DNA from: Fen-1359 sp963710355 | Lineage (GTDB): Bacteria; Planctomycetota; Phycisphaerae; Sedimentisphaerales; Anaerobacaceae | DNA: 64,000 nt | Assembly: GCA_963710355.1 (NCBI GenBank) | Contig: CAVPZU010000001.1 | Location: 372,001-436,000 of the forward strand | Direction of reading: 5' to 3' | In this document: positions 18,734 to 27,629 of the stretch, piece by piece | Layout of the letters: each line of letters starts with the position of its first letter | Numbering within the stretch: the first letter of the stretch is position 1 | Made by a program: the position numbers and the translations under genes | The notes under the pieces: model-generated | Seen by the model: the letters and a program-made list of their open reading frames with translations, nothing else | Database searches by the model: none | What the model was told of the DNA's origin: nothing

Positions 18734-19810
18734 TTATTCACTGGATGGCTTCGAACTCTTGCGCCGGGTCGGTATAGGTGGTTTCTTAGCCTCGATACAG
18801 CGCCGGAGCATGTGTTCAAGGATCTGTGGAAACTCCATCATGAACATGTGTGTCTCTTTGCTGTCGAATTCCTCCATGAAAGGGCCATGCATGAAGACTT
18901 CAGTAAAGCGACTGAGACGCCGAACCTCCTTCTCCGCGGCTTCGGTATCTCCTACCTTGACAGCGTGATACGCTTCCAAAGCAATTTCATAGAGCCAAGG
19001 CATGTCCTCGCGCAGCATGCTTGCTGCCAGAAGAATTCCAATGGGGTCGCCAGGTTCACCACTCATATGCATCATCTGATCAAGCATCATAGGAGAGAAC
19101 CGACGGAATCTCCGGCGCCGCCATGGATCACCTGTCTCAACCATTCTTTCAGCTACTCGGGAAGGCAAATCTCGGACGAGACCTTTCACCTCCTCCAAAA
19201 ACTTCGCCAAAGGATTATCTTCTGCAGGGACACTTTCCCTTTCACCTCGACGAGATAGTCCTTTGATGATCTTGTCACTTGTCACCTTGAATGCCTTTAC
19301 CTGGTTTCTAATGACATCCTGATCAGGCTCAAGGCTGGGAATTCGGCTGGTCAGTTCCAGAACAAGTTTGCTCAGAGAGTCCTCGGTATCCTCACAGTTC
19401 TGGAAGTGGAAAAACGGCCCGGTTTGGAGTTTGGTAAGAGGAACACCAAACGCAATTGCACGAACCCGCGTCTCAATTTTGGCCTTGGCTACCCCTGCTT
19501 CATAAAGAATCCATGGACGATCAATGCTCCTCTCTGTAAACAGACACACAACGTCAGATGTTGCTCGGAGTTTATCCATCAGACGAGTGTACCATTCGTC
19601 GCCGAACTGGAAACCCTCACTTCCCTTTTTGTCCGAAGACCTGAAACATTTGAGCATTCCAGCGCTGACGCTCTTGAGAAGCTTGCTGAAGGCTTCGGCA
19701 AGCTCAGTGTCTCGGCTGTCATGGCTTATGAAGACGAATGCGCCTGTGGATTGGCCGGTCAGCAAATCTGTTTCCTGCCCTGTTGCTTTCCCTTTGTCAA
19801 TATCAGCCAT
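18734..19810 (-). CDS. TIR-domain protein, probable defence NADase
   Basis: 358 residues. Residues of about 23-150 are a TIR domain: AFVFISHDSRDTELAEAF opens the first beta-strand and helix, and RPWILYEAGVA carries W100 and E104, the position of the catalytic glutamate in NAD-cleaving bacterial TIR proteins. The C-terminal 200 residues are not recognised; they hold an arginine-rich patch (DPWRRRRFRRFSP) and acidic helices near the end. Bacterial TIR proteins commonly degrade NAD or make a cyclic-ADP-ribose signal during phage infection. No partner (SIR2, SMEK, Argonaute, ThsA-like) lies beside it. It is a solitary gene between housekeeping genes, flanked by a repeat and a 359-bp gap, as expected for an acquired gene. 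Confidence 0.75.
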   Translation of the reverse strand: MADIDKGKATGQETDLLTGQSTGAFVFISHDSRDTELAEAFSKLLKSVSAGMLKCFRSSDKKGSEGFQFGDEWYTRLMDKLRATSDVVCLFTERSIDRPWILYEAGVAKAKIETRVRAIAFGVPLTKLQTGPFFHFQNCEDTEDSLSKLVLELTSRIPSLEPDQDVIRNQVKAFKVTSDKIIKGLSRRGERESVPAEDNPLAKFLEEVKGLVRDLPSRVAERMVETGDPWRRRRFRRFSPMMLDQMMHMSGEPGDPIGILLAASMLREDMPWLYEIALEAYHAVKVGDTEAAEKEVRRLSRFTEVFMHGPFMEEFDSKETHMFMMEFPQILEHMLRRCIEAKKPPIPTRRKSSKPSSE

Positions 19811-20169
19811 TGGATTCTCCTTTCGGGAACACCTAACTATTGGTTATTTAGTTCTTTTTAAGAAATCAAACAACGGTGCATGTGCAATATAAAATGCCTA
19901 CATGGCATATAAGACGCCATCGATACAGAAACGCAAAACACCAGTTGCAGAGGTCACTCAAATTCTGGAGCAAAAGCGGGGAAGTCTTATCCTCTGAATG
20001 GTCTCAGTGTAACAGAAAAGAGGGATTGTGCAAGAAGAAAATGTGACAGAATATGAAGAAATAAGAACCCTAATACTGCCGAACCAGACCTCTCAATGAT
20101 TATCTGTGTGTGGATAATCAGTCTATACTTTCTTTTTGACATCATTTTGGTTAACATTTACCGTATTCT
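19811..20169. other. 359-bp gap between TIR gene and cinA, with hairpin and promoter-like box
   Basis: No gene is seen. TGATTATC (20097-20104) and GATAATCA (20113-20120) form a perfect 8-bp inverted repeat with an 8-base loop. TTGACA stands at 20136-20141, about 29 bases before the cinA ATG. No Shine-Dalgarno sequence is visible, so the cinA transcript may be leaderless or nearly so. The region is between divergent genes. Confidence 0.45.
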
Positions 20170-21420
20170 ATGAATAACGCAAGTATAATTACAATTGGTA
20201 ATGAGATTTTAATCGGGCATACGGTCAATACAAACGCCGCATACCTCGCAGAAAGGCTGCTTTCAATTGGAATTCCGGTTGTCAGCGAGCATACGGTCGG
20301 CGATTGTGTTGACCGAATTGTGCAGGCCTTCAGACTGGCAAACGATGAAGCGGATTTGATTTTGGTCACAGGGGGGCTCGGGCCGACTGAAGACGACCTG
20401 ACTCGTCAGGCCCTCGCACAGTTTTTGAAAGTGGATTTGCAGTTCAATGAAGGACTATTTCGAGAAATTGAAGAGCGGTTTAAGAAACGCTGTATCGTAA
20501 TGTCGGCTAATAACAAATCGCAGGCCTTTATGCCGGCCGGCACAATAGCTCTTGAAAACAAAATCGGCACCGCTGCCGGAATCAAAGCAGGTTGGCAGGG
20601 CAAATTGTTTTTTGTTATGCCCGGCGTCCCTTATGAAATGAGACTTATGTTCGAGGACTCGGTCCTGCCGGAAATTGGCAAACTGGCAGACAAAAAAGCA
20701 GGGCGGGCGGTGGCAATAAAGAAGTTGAACTGCTTCGGTGCAGGTGAATCGCAAATCGCAGAAATGCTCTCGAATGTTGGGGCAAGAGACAGAAACCCCC
20801 AGATAAACTACACCGTAAATTTCGGTATTGTCACTGTGCATATAACAGCCGAGGCTGAAAGTATTAGAGAAGCAACAAAGATGGCAGAGGCAGATGAACA
20901 GCTAATAAGAAAAAGGCTCGGCTCTCTGGTTTTCAGCACAGGCGAGCAGGGTCTCGCAGAGGTTGTCGGCCGGCTGCTGGCAGAACGGGAAAAAACGTTA
21001 GCAACTGCGGAATCCTGCACGGGAGGCCTATTGGCCGGCTTAATAACAGATATTGCCGGCGCCAGCAGGTATTTTACACACGGCTGGATAACATACAGTA
21101 ATGAGGCCAAAATGAGCGAGCTTGACGTGCCCGCAGAATTGATAGGAAAATATGGAGCGGTCAGCGAAGAGGTGGCCTCTGCAATGGCGAAAGGGGCGAG
21201 AAAAAGGGCTGGAACAGATTATACAATTGCTATAACCGGTATAGCCGGCCCAGGCGGCGGCACCGAACAAAAGCCTGTCGGGCTTGTATATATTAGTGTT
21301 GAGGAGGCAGGGGGGACAGAGGCGAAGCGGTTTGTCTTTGCCGGTGAACGCAATTCAATAAGAATAAGGGCTGCAAATACAGCATTAAATATGCTTAGAG
21401 GCCGACTTCAAATTGACTAA
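20170..21420 (+). CDS. cinA: CinA-family nicotinamide-nucleotide amidase / competence-damage protein
   Basis: 416 residues, full family length. The N-terminal molybdopterin-binding-like domain (IITIGNEILIGHTVNTNAAYLAERL, GGLGPTEDDLTRQAL) is joined to the C-terminal amidase domain (TLATAESCTGGLLAGLITDIAGAS, ITGIAGPGG). CinA hydrolyses nicotinamide mononucleotide and ADP-ribose pyrophosphate bonds for pyridine nucleotide recycling. This is of note next to a TIR protein that probably breaks down NAD, although the two genes are divergent and the pairing may be chance. No ribosome-binding site precedes ATG 20170. Confidence 0.92.
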   Translation: MNNASIITIGNEILIGHTVNTNAAYLAERLLSIGIPVVSEHTVGDCVDRIVQAFRLANDEADLILVTGGLGPTEDDLTRQALAQFLKVDLQFNEGLFREIEERFKKRCIVMSANNKSQAFMPAGTIALENKIGTAAGIKAGWQGKLFFVMPGVPYEMRLMFEDSVLPEIGKLADKKAGRAVAIKKLNCFGAGESQIAEMLSNVGARDRNPQINYTVNFGIVTVHITAEAESIREATKMAEADEQLIRKRLGSLVFSTGEQGLAEVVGRLLAEREKTLATAESCTGGLLAGLITDIAGASRYFTHGWITYSNEAKMSELDVPAELIGKYGAVSEEVASAMAKGARKRAGTDYTIAITGIAGPGGGTEQKPVGLVYISVEEAGGTEAKRFVFAGERNSIRIRAANTALNMLRGRLQID

Positions 21421-21422
21421 AT

Positions 21423-21450
21423 TTGACAGTGTTGCTATAATGGCTATTAT
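21423..21450 (+). promoter_or_regulatory. Candidate promoter for the GspE/PilB gene
   Basis: TTGACA at 21423-21428 and TATTAT at 21445-21450 with 16 bases between, right after the cinA stop codon. The GspE ATG lies at 21486 with an AAAGG site. The boxes suggest that the secretion genes start their own transcript here. Confidence 0.6.
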
Positions 21451-21485
21451 ACCAGCCTTAAAAAAGGCCGAAATAAAAGGTTAAG

Positions 21486-23219
21486 ATGGCGAAAAGTCGA
21501 AGACATTTAGGTGAAATCCTATACAAAGCAGGCCTAGTGGAAAAACAGTCCTTAGTTGATGCTATCAGGGAGGCTAAAAAGACTAAAAAAAGGCTCGGTG
21601 AGATACTTCTGGACAGAAAACTTTTGGGTGAAGATTTGCTTGCCAAGGCCATTGCCAAGCAGTTCGGCCTTAAATATGTTGACCTCAATAAAACTGCCAT
21701 TCCCGAAGATGCCCTTAAATTGCTCGACGTCAGCATCTTGAAGAAATATAACATCCTGCCTTTGGGGATGGAAAATGGCTCGTTGAAACTGGCCATTTCC
21801 GACCCTATGAATCTCGAGGCAATGGATGCCGTTCGATTCAGGCTTAATACCGAGTTGGACTGCTATGTTACGAGCCCCTCACAGATACGGACATATATTG
21901 AGGAGTCGTTGGATACCGAAAAGAAGATAGAAACCGACAGATTAAAGAACAGCATCGACGCTACCGCAGCAGAACTTTCCGAGGCCGGCGCCGATTTTCA
22001 GACAGGCCTGTTCAAAGGCTCTGTCACTGCCGAAGATGATGGGCCTATTGTCAGGCTGGTCAACCTCATTATCGACAACGCCTTTTATATGCGGGCAAGC
22101 GACATTCACTTCGAGCCGATGGCTGACCGTGTCCGCGTCAGATACCGCGTGGATGGCGTCTGCATTGAGAGAGACAATATCCCGAAGAATATGCAGCCTG
22201 CGTTGATAACGAGACTCAAAATTCTCTCCGGTATGGATATTGCCGAAAAGAGGCTTCCACAGGATGGAAGAATAAAGCGTAGTATCAGCGGGCAGGATAT
22301 TGATTTTCGTGTCTCGGCGCTGCCCGGCAACCACGGCGAAAGCGTCGTGCTGCGTATCCTGCGGCCTGATGCCGTCAATATCGGCATTCGCTCGCTCGGT
22401 TTTGAACAGGATGATTACGAGCGGTTTCAAAAGATAATCAAGAGGCCGAATGGCATCTTTCTCGTTACGGGGCCTACCGGAAGCGGCAAGACGACGACCC
22501 TTTATGCCGCTCTGCAGGAACTGAACAAATCCGACAAAAAGATTATTACCGCTGAAGACCCCGTCGAATATAATTTTGACGGGATGAACCAGTGCCAGGT
22601 TAAAGAAGATATTGGGCTTTCATTTGAGAGAATCCTGCGGGCTATGCTGCGACAGGCGCCGAACATTATTCTTATCGGCGAAATCCGCGATGGTATTGTT
22701 GCCGATATTGCAATTCAGGCGGCTCTTACAGGCCACCTTGTCTTCAGCACTCTCCATACCAACGACGCTGCCAGCGCTATTACCAGGCTTATTGATATGG
22801 GCGTTAAGCCTTTTCTGGTTGCAAGTTCGGTTCAGGCAATTATGGCCCAGCGCCTCGTCAGAATTATCTGCAAAAACTGCAAGACCATTGATGAGCATCC
22901 CGACCCGAGGCATCTGCAATTGTTGAACATCAGCCCGGAGGACATCAAAAAAAATCCTATATATAAAGGTACTGGTTGTACACAATGTCAGCAAACAGGA
23001 TACAAGGGCCGAACGGCTGCCTTCGAAATGGTTGAAATGAATAACGAAATCAGAGAGCTTGCCTTTTCAAAGGCTACGACCACCGAATTGAGAAAGGCTG
23101 CGGTCGCTTCGGGAATGAGAACTCTCGCAGAGGATGGTAAAATCAAAATTTTCAAGGGCATTACAACCCCGTCTGAAGTTGCAAGTATAGCACAAACTGA
23201 AGGTGTGCTTGTTGAGTAA
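21486..23219 (+). CDS. Type II secretion / type IV pilus assembly ATPase (GspE/PilB)
   Basis: 577 residues. The N-terminal MshEN-like domain (residues of about 1-150) precedes the hexameric secretion ATPase. Walker A is GPTGSGKTTTLYA, Walker B is NIILIGEIRD, and the histidine box is AALTGHLVFSTLHTND. CKNC and CTQC, about 47 residues apart, form the four-cysteine zinc element of PilB/GspE. The ATPase drives pilin assembly at the cytoplasmic face of the inner membrane. Its natural partners are the pseudopilins and GspF encoded at 57799-64000. The PilT-type gene follows after 21 bases. Confidence 0.93.
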   Translation: MAKSRRHLGEILYKAGLVEKQSLVDAIREAKKTKKRLGEILLDRKLLGEDLLAKAIAKQFGLKYVDLNKTAIPEDALKLLDVSILKKYNILPLGMENGSLKLAISDPMNLEAMDAVRFRLNTELDCYVTSPSQIRTYIEESLDTEKKIETDRLKNSIDATAAELSEAGADFQTGLFKGSVTAEDDGPIVRLVNLIIDNAFYMRASDIHFEPMADRVRVRYRVDGVCIERDNIPKNMQPALITRLKILSGMDIAEKRLPQDGRIKRSISGQDIDFRVSALPGNHGESVVLRILRPDAVNIGIRSLGFEQDDYERFQKIIKRPNGIFLVTGPTGSGKTTTLYAALQELNKSDKKIITAEDPVEYNFDGMNQCQVKEDIGLSFERILRAMLRQAPNIILIGEIRDGIVADIAIQAALTGHLVFSTLHTNDAASAITRLIDMGVKPFLVASSVQAIMAQRLVRIICKNCKTIDEHPDPRHLQLLNISPEDIKKNPIYKGTGCTQCQQTGYKGRTAAFEMVEMNNEIRELAFSKATTTELRKAAVASGMRTLAEDGKIKIFKGITTPSEVASIAQTEGVLVE

Positions 23220-23240
23220 TAATAATTAAGGATTAAGTTA

Positions 23241-24365
23241 ATGGCAACTGTTAATATGGACCGTCTAATGCAGGCCTGCGTTTCGCAGGGCGCTTCTGAT
23301 ATACACCTGACAGTGGGCAGGCCTCCGGTATTCAGGATTGACGGCAGGCTAAGGTCGCTGGAAACAAAAGTGCTTATGCCGGATGACACGATTGCACTTA
23401 TGAAAGGCATCGCTCCGGAGCGAAATCAGCAGGAGCTGCAGGAGGAAGGCGGCACCGACTTCGGTTTTGCCTTCGGCGACAAGGCCCGGTTTCGTGTCGC
23501 CGTTTTTAAACAAAGAGGAAACGTTACAGTAGTGCTGCGGCTAATTCCGACAAAGATTTTGAGTTTTGAAGAAATTGGTTTGCCGAAGATTTGTGCAGCG
23601 CTGTGTCGAAGGCCCAGAGGACTGTTTCTTATTACAGGACCCACTGGTAGCGGTAAAACCACAACCCTTGCCACAATGATCAACTATATCAATGATAACT
23701 TCGATAGGCATATTGTTACTGTCGAAGACCCGATAGAATATTACCACGCTCACAAGAAATCGATTATCAACCAGCGAGAGGTTGGAATTGATGTCCCGAG
23801 TTTTTCGGAGGCATTAAGGCGCGTTTTGAGGCAGGACCCCGACGTAATTTTCGTAGGCGAGCTTAGAGACCTTGAAACAATCGAAGCTGCCATCAGGGCT
23901 GCTGAAACAGGACACCTCGTCTTCAGCACCCTTCACACCACTAGCGCCGCCGGCACAGTTACAAGAATTATAGACGTCTTCCCCGTCAACCAGCAGGAAC
24001 AGATTCGAACACAGTTGAGTATTAACCTTCTTGCGGTACTCAGTCAGATGCTCTGTCCCTTAGCGACCGGGCCGGGAAGAATTGCTGCTTATGAATTTAT
24101 GGTCGTAACGCCCGCCATTGCAAATCTTATCAGGGAAAATAAGTCTTACAGAATTGATTCGAGCATCCAGACAGGCAAAAAACTGGGTATGCAGCTGCTT
24201 GATGAGCATCTTTGGCAGTTTTATGACAGCGGCAAAATTACACTGGAAGAGCTGCTCGATAAAGGCCGAGACCCCGGGCAGCTGCAGGACAAGGCTATGG
24301 CAAAGCTCAAGAAGATGAAGGCACAGCAGTTTCAAAAGGATATCGGCCCGATTTTGAGAACTTAG
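23241..24365 (+). CDS. pilT: PilT-type pilus retraction ATPase
   Basis: 374 residues from ATG 23241 with AAGGA before it. The PilT opening ASDIHLTVGRPPVFRIDG, Walker A GPTGSGKTTTLATMI, Walker B DVIFVGELRD and AETGHLVFSTLHTTSA identify a PilT-like hexameric ATPase, normally for pilus disassembly and twitching. The AIRAGE-like C-terminal motif of PilT is not visible, and the last 60 residues are lysine-rich. It follows GspE/PilB in what is probably one operon. Two short palindromic repeats lie in the gap after it. Confidence 0.9.
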   Translation: MATVNMDRLMQACVSQGASDIHLTVGRPPVFRIDGRLRSLETKVLMPDDTIALMKGIAPERNQQELQEEGGTDFGFAFGDKARFRVAVFKQRGNVTVVLRLIPTKILSFEEIGLPKICAALCRRPRGLFLITGPTGSGKTTTLATMINYINDNFDRHIVTVEDPIEYYHAHKKSIINQREVGIDVPSFSEALRRVLRQDPDVIFVGELRDLETIEAAIRAAETGHLVFSTLHTTSAAGTVTRIIDVFPVNQQEQIRTQLSINLLAVLSQMLCPLATGPGRIAAYEFMVVTPAIANLIRENKSYRIDSSIQTGKKLGMQLLDEHLWQFYDSGKITLEELLDKGRDPGQLQDKAMAKLKKMKAQQFQKDIGPILRT

Positions 24366-24369
24366 CGGG

Positions 24370-24384
24370 TCCGCCGCAGGCGGA
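24370..24384. repeat. TCCGCC palindrome
   Basis: TCCGCCGCAGGCGGA, five bases after the pilT stop. A second copy (TCCGCCCGCGGCGGA) lies at 24483-24497, just upstream of pgi. Confidence 0.8.
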
Positions 24385-24521
24385 TTGCCGGCAGGATTCG
24401 TTATTAGGATGATGATGAATCTTTTTTTCAATTCTCTACTGCAACCATTCGTCATTTCCCGATATTGTAATATATATCTTTATCCGCCCGCGGCGGATTG
24501 GAAGTTTGAAGGGAAAATATA

Positions 24522-25947
24522 ATGCAGGAGCAAATCAGGTTGTATTATAAGAATACGACGACGGATGTTATCGGTGATGAGGGTATCTCCCAAAAGCAGT
24601 TTGAAAAACTGGCGGACAGAACTGCATCTGTCATCAGACAAATCAATCAACAAAGACAGGCAGGAAAAACGCCATACCGCGACCTGCCATATAGAACAGA
24701 AACGGTCAGACAGGTCGAGGAACTTGCTTGTCAGTTAAAAGAGACTTGTGAGAACTTTGTCGTGCTTGGTATCGGCGGCTCGGCCCTCGGCAATATCGCG
24801 CTCCAGACCGCCTTGAATCCTTATATGTATAACCTCGATGATTCTCAGAGAAAGGGGCCGAGGCTCTTCGTTTTTGATAATGTTGACCCGATGCAGTTTG
24901 CCTCGTTTTTGGATTGTGTCGGCAGCAGGCTGGACAGGACGGTCTTTAATGTTATAAGCAAATCAGGGCAGACCGCCGAAACTGCCTCGCAATTCCTGAT
25001 TATTCGCAAGATGCTCCTCGATAAATTCGGGCCGGATGGCCTGCACAAATCTGTTGTCGCAACAACAGACGCAAAAAAGGGAACATTACGGAGAATCGCC
25101 GACGAGGAAAAACTGCGGTGTCTGGAGGTGCCGGATGGCGTGGGAGGCAGGTTCAGCATCTTGAGCGCCGTCGGGATTCTTAGCGCCGCCGTATGCGGCA
25201 TTGATGTTGACCAGCTCCTTGCAGGTTCTCGTGATATGGACAAAAGAGTTAGCAGCGAGGATTTTTATAAAAATCCTGCGGCAGTGAATGCGGCAATAAA
25301 CTGGCATCTTTATAATAATGGAAAGAGAATATCCGTTATGATGCCATACAGTTTTGCACTTGGGGGTCTGTCCGATTGGTATCGGCAAGCTCTGGGCGGA
25401 AAGCCTCGGAAAGGCAAAAGACCTGGCCGGCAAAATAGTGCATATAGGGCCTACGCCGATAAAAGCCCTCGGGGCTACCGACCAGCACAGCCAGGTTCAG
25501 CTTTATCGCGAAGGGCCGAACGACAAGATGTTTACGTTCCTGCAGGTCGAAAATTTCGGCAAGAAAATTAAAATCGGTTCACCGCCTGATTATGCCCCCG
25601 AACTGCAATACCTGGCAGGAAAAGATATGGCCGAATTACTCAATAGCGAGAAAAAGGCTACAGAATATGCACTATTGAAGGATAAAAGACCGTGCCTGAC
25701 GGTAATCTTTCCGGAAATCAGCGCCTATACTGTCGGCCAGTTTATTTATTTGTTTGAGGTGACGACATCGTTTGCAGGCGCACTATTCGGCATTAACACT
25801 TACGACCAGCCTGCTGTGGAACTCGGGAAAGAGGCAACCTTCGCCCTTATGGGCAAAGCAGGCAGTTTCAATTCCGCTCTTTCTTATAAAAAATCTGCCG
25901 ACCAAATAAATGAATTGACCGAGATTGACACCCATTACCTTGTTTGA
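24522..25947 (+). CDS. pgi: Glucose-6-phosphate isomerase, frameshifted
   Basis: 474 residues once an extra A at about 25387 is removed (SDWYRQ joined to LWAESLGKAKDLAG). The sugar-phosphate pocket is seen in VLGIGGSALGNIALQ, in VISKSGQTAETASQF and in VGGRFSILSAVGIL. GATDQHSQVQLYREGP near residue 320 carries the catalytic histidine/glutamine patch, and the C-terminal lysine is within LSYKKS. The enzyme interconverts glucose- and fructose-6-phosphate in the cytoplasm. It links the phosphorylase product to mannose-nucleotide synthesis by ManC, encoded next. GAAGGGA precedes ATG 24522. Confidence 0.92.
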
Positions 25948-25987
25948 TAAATTTATAAGGCGGTACACTTGTTGAGTAGGGCGCAAA

Positions 25988-27076
25988 ATGAATTATGCGG
26001 TAATAATGGCAGGGGGGTCGGGAAAAAGACTCTGGCCTTTGAGCAGACAAAATAGGCCCAAACAGATTCTCAAACTGCTTGACGGCCAGACCCTGCTGCG
26101 CTTATGTTACCAGAGGCTTTTCTCTGTATTTGATAAAGAGAGGATAATTGTTCAGACCAATGCGGCTTATGCGGGGCTGGTTCGGGAAAACCTGCCGGAA
26201 GTACCTGTTCAAAATATTATTGCCGAGCCTTGCGTTCGCGATACAGCAGGGGCAATCGGCCTGGCGGCGTCTGTCCTTGCAAAAAGAGATGCCGATGTAA
26301 CAATGGCTGTTGTAACCGCCGACCAGCTCATTGAACCCGCCGAGGCCTTGCAAAATGCAATTAAAGATGCCGTTGCTTTCGTCACTAATCACCCGAAAAG
26401 TCTCGTGACTTTTGGAATAAAACCGAATAATCCGAGCACGGAATTCGGCTATATCAGATGTATCGAACCAAAGCATTATCCGTGCTGCAACAGTGAAATT
26501 TTTACTGTTGAATCGTTTAAGGAAAAGCCGGATGAACAAAACGCAAAAAAATATCTTGGGCAGGAAAATTTTCTCTGGAATTCCGGCATGTTCGTCTGGA
26601 AGGCAAAAACCATCCTTGAAAATTTAGAAAAGTTTCTTCCTGAATCGACCGAACCGCTCCGGTTCATCCAGGCAGACTGGGCCGGCCCTGACCAGAAAAA
26701 AACCCTTTACGAGTGGTATGCGAAGATTCCTAAAATCAGCATTGATTTCGCAGTGATGGAAAATGCAGATAATGTATATGCTATAAAGCTGGATTGTAAA
26801 TGGCTCGACCTCGGGGCGTATACCGCTCTTGTCGATTTTATCGATTCGGACAAAGACAACAATATCATAATCGCCGGCTACAGCGAGGTTTTGGACTGCA
26901 AAGATAATATCATTGTCACCGAGCAGCAGGAACATTTGATTGCAGCCATCGGGCTTGAAAATATGGTAATTGCACACACGCCTGACGCCACCCTGATTTG
27001 CAGCAAGAAAGACGCCGCCAGGCTCAAGGAGTTGCTTGAAATTATCAGGCAACATAAAGGCGAAAGATTCCTGTAG
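25988..27076 (+). CDS. manC: Mannose-1-phosphate guanylyltransferase
   Basis: 362 residues. The nucleotide-binding motif MAGGSGKRLWPLSR is that of GDP-mannose pyrophosphorylases. FVEKPD-like SFKEKPDEQNA and FLWNSGMFVWKAKTI are further family marks. It makes GDP-mannose from GTP and mannose-1-phosphate for glycan and glycoconjugate synthesis. The length matches the single-domain type without a fused isomerase. It sits 40 bases after pgi, which supplies the fructose-6-phosphate precursor, so coexpression makes sense. Confidence 0.9.
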   Translation: MNYAVIMAGGSGKRLWPLSRQNRPKQILKLLDGQTLLRLCYQRLFSVFDKERIIVQTNAAYAGLVRENLPEVPVQNIIAEPCVRDTAGAIGLAASVLAKRDADVTMAVVTADQLIEPAEALQNAIKDAVAFVTNHPKSLVTFGIKPNNPSTEFGYIRCIEPKHYPCCNSEIFTVESFKEKPDEQNAKKYLGQENFLWNSGMFVWKAKTILENLEKFLPESTEPLRFIQADWAGPDQKKTLYEWYAKIPKISIDFAVMENADNVYAIKLDCKWLDLGAYTALVDFIDSDKDNNIIIAGYSEVLDCKDNIIVTEQQEHLIAAIGLENMVIAHTPDATLICSKKDAARLKELLEIIRQHKGERFL

Positions 27077-27143
27077 TTTGTCTTATGTTTAACCCCCGCA
27101 ACTGTCCGCTGCAGGTGGACGCGGAAATTGTTTATCAATCGTT

Positions 27144-27555
27144 ATGAGATACCTTGCCATAGATTACGGAAAAAAGCGAACAGGCCTGGCTGTCTGCGAC
27201 CCGACCGAAACTATTGTTTCGCCCCTCGATGTAATAAAAGACAATAGATGCCTTATAAGTGCAATTACAGAGTCTGATTGAGACCGAAAAAGTCGGCGCA
27301 ATTGTCCTTGGCCTTCCGCTCAATATGGACGATTCTACCGGCCCGCAGGCGAGACTCGTCAAAAAATTTGCAAGGCAATTAAAAAAGCATATCACGATTC
27401 CAATACACTTTCAGGATGAGCGGTTGAGCAGTTTCGCAGCACAGGAAAAACTTGCCGATGTCGAAATTTCAAAAAAGGCAAAAAAGGAAAGGCTCGACGC
27501 CATCGCCGCCGCGCATATTTTAGAGTCATTTCTCGAACGCAAAAAAAACAAATAG
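27144..27555 (+). CDS. ruvX: Holliday-junction resolvase-like RuvX/YqgF, frameshifted
   Basis: 136 residues after removing an extra A at about 27267 (LISAI joined to QSLIETEKVGAIVLGLP). The RNase-H-like fold starts with YLAIDYGKKRTGLAV, which holds the first catalytic aspartate. VGAIVLGLPLNMDDSTG, DERLSSFAAQ and KKERLDAIAAAHIL complete the family pattern. RuvX processes the 16S rRNA 5' end and may resolve recombination junctions. It is usually essential, so the frameshift is likely a sequence error. It follows manC by 67 bases. Confidence 0.85.
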
Positions 27556-27629
27556 CATCTGCGGCGGCATTTCGCGGTCACTTAACTGGGATTTTCCATA
27601 TTTATCCGTCTCAGACGGATGAACACGTC

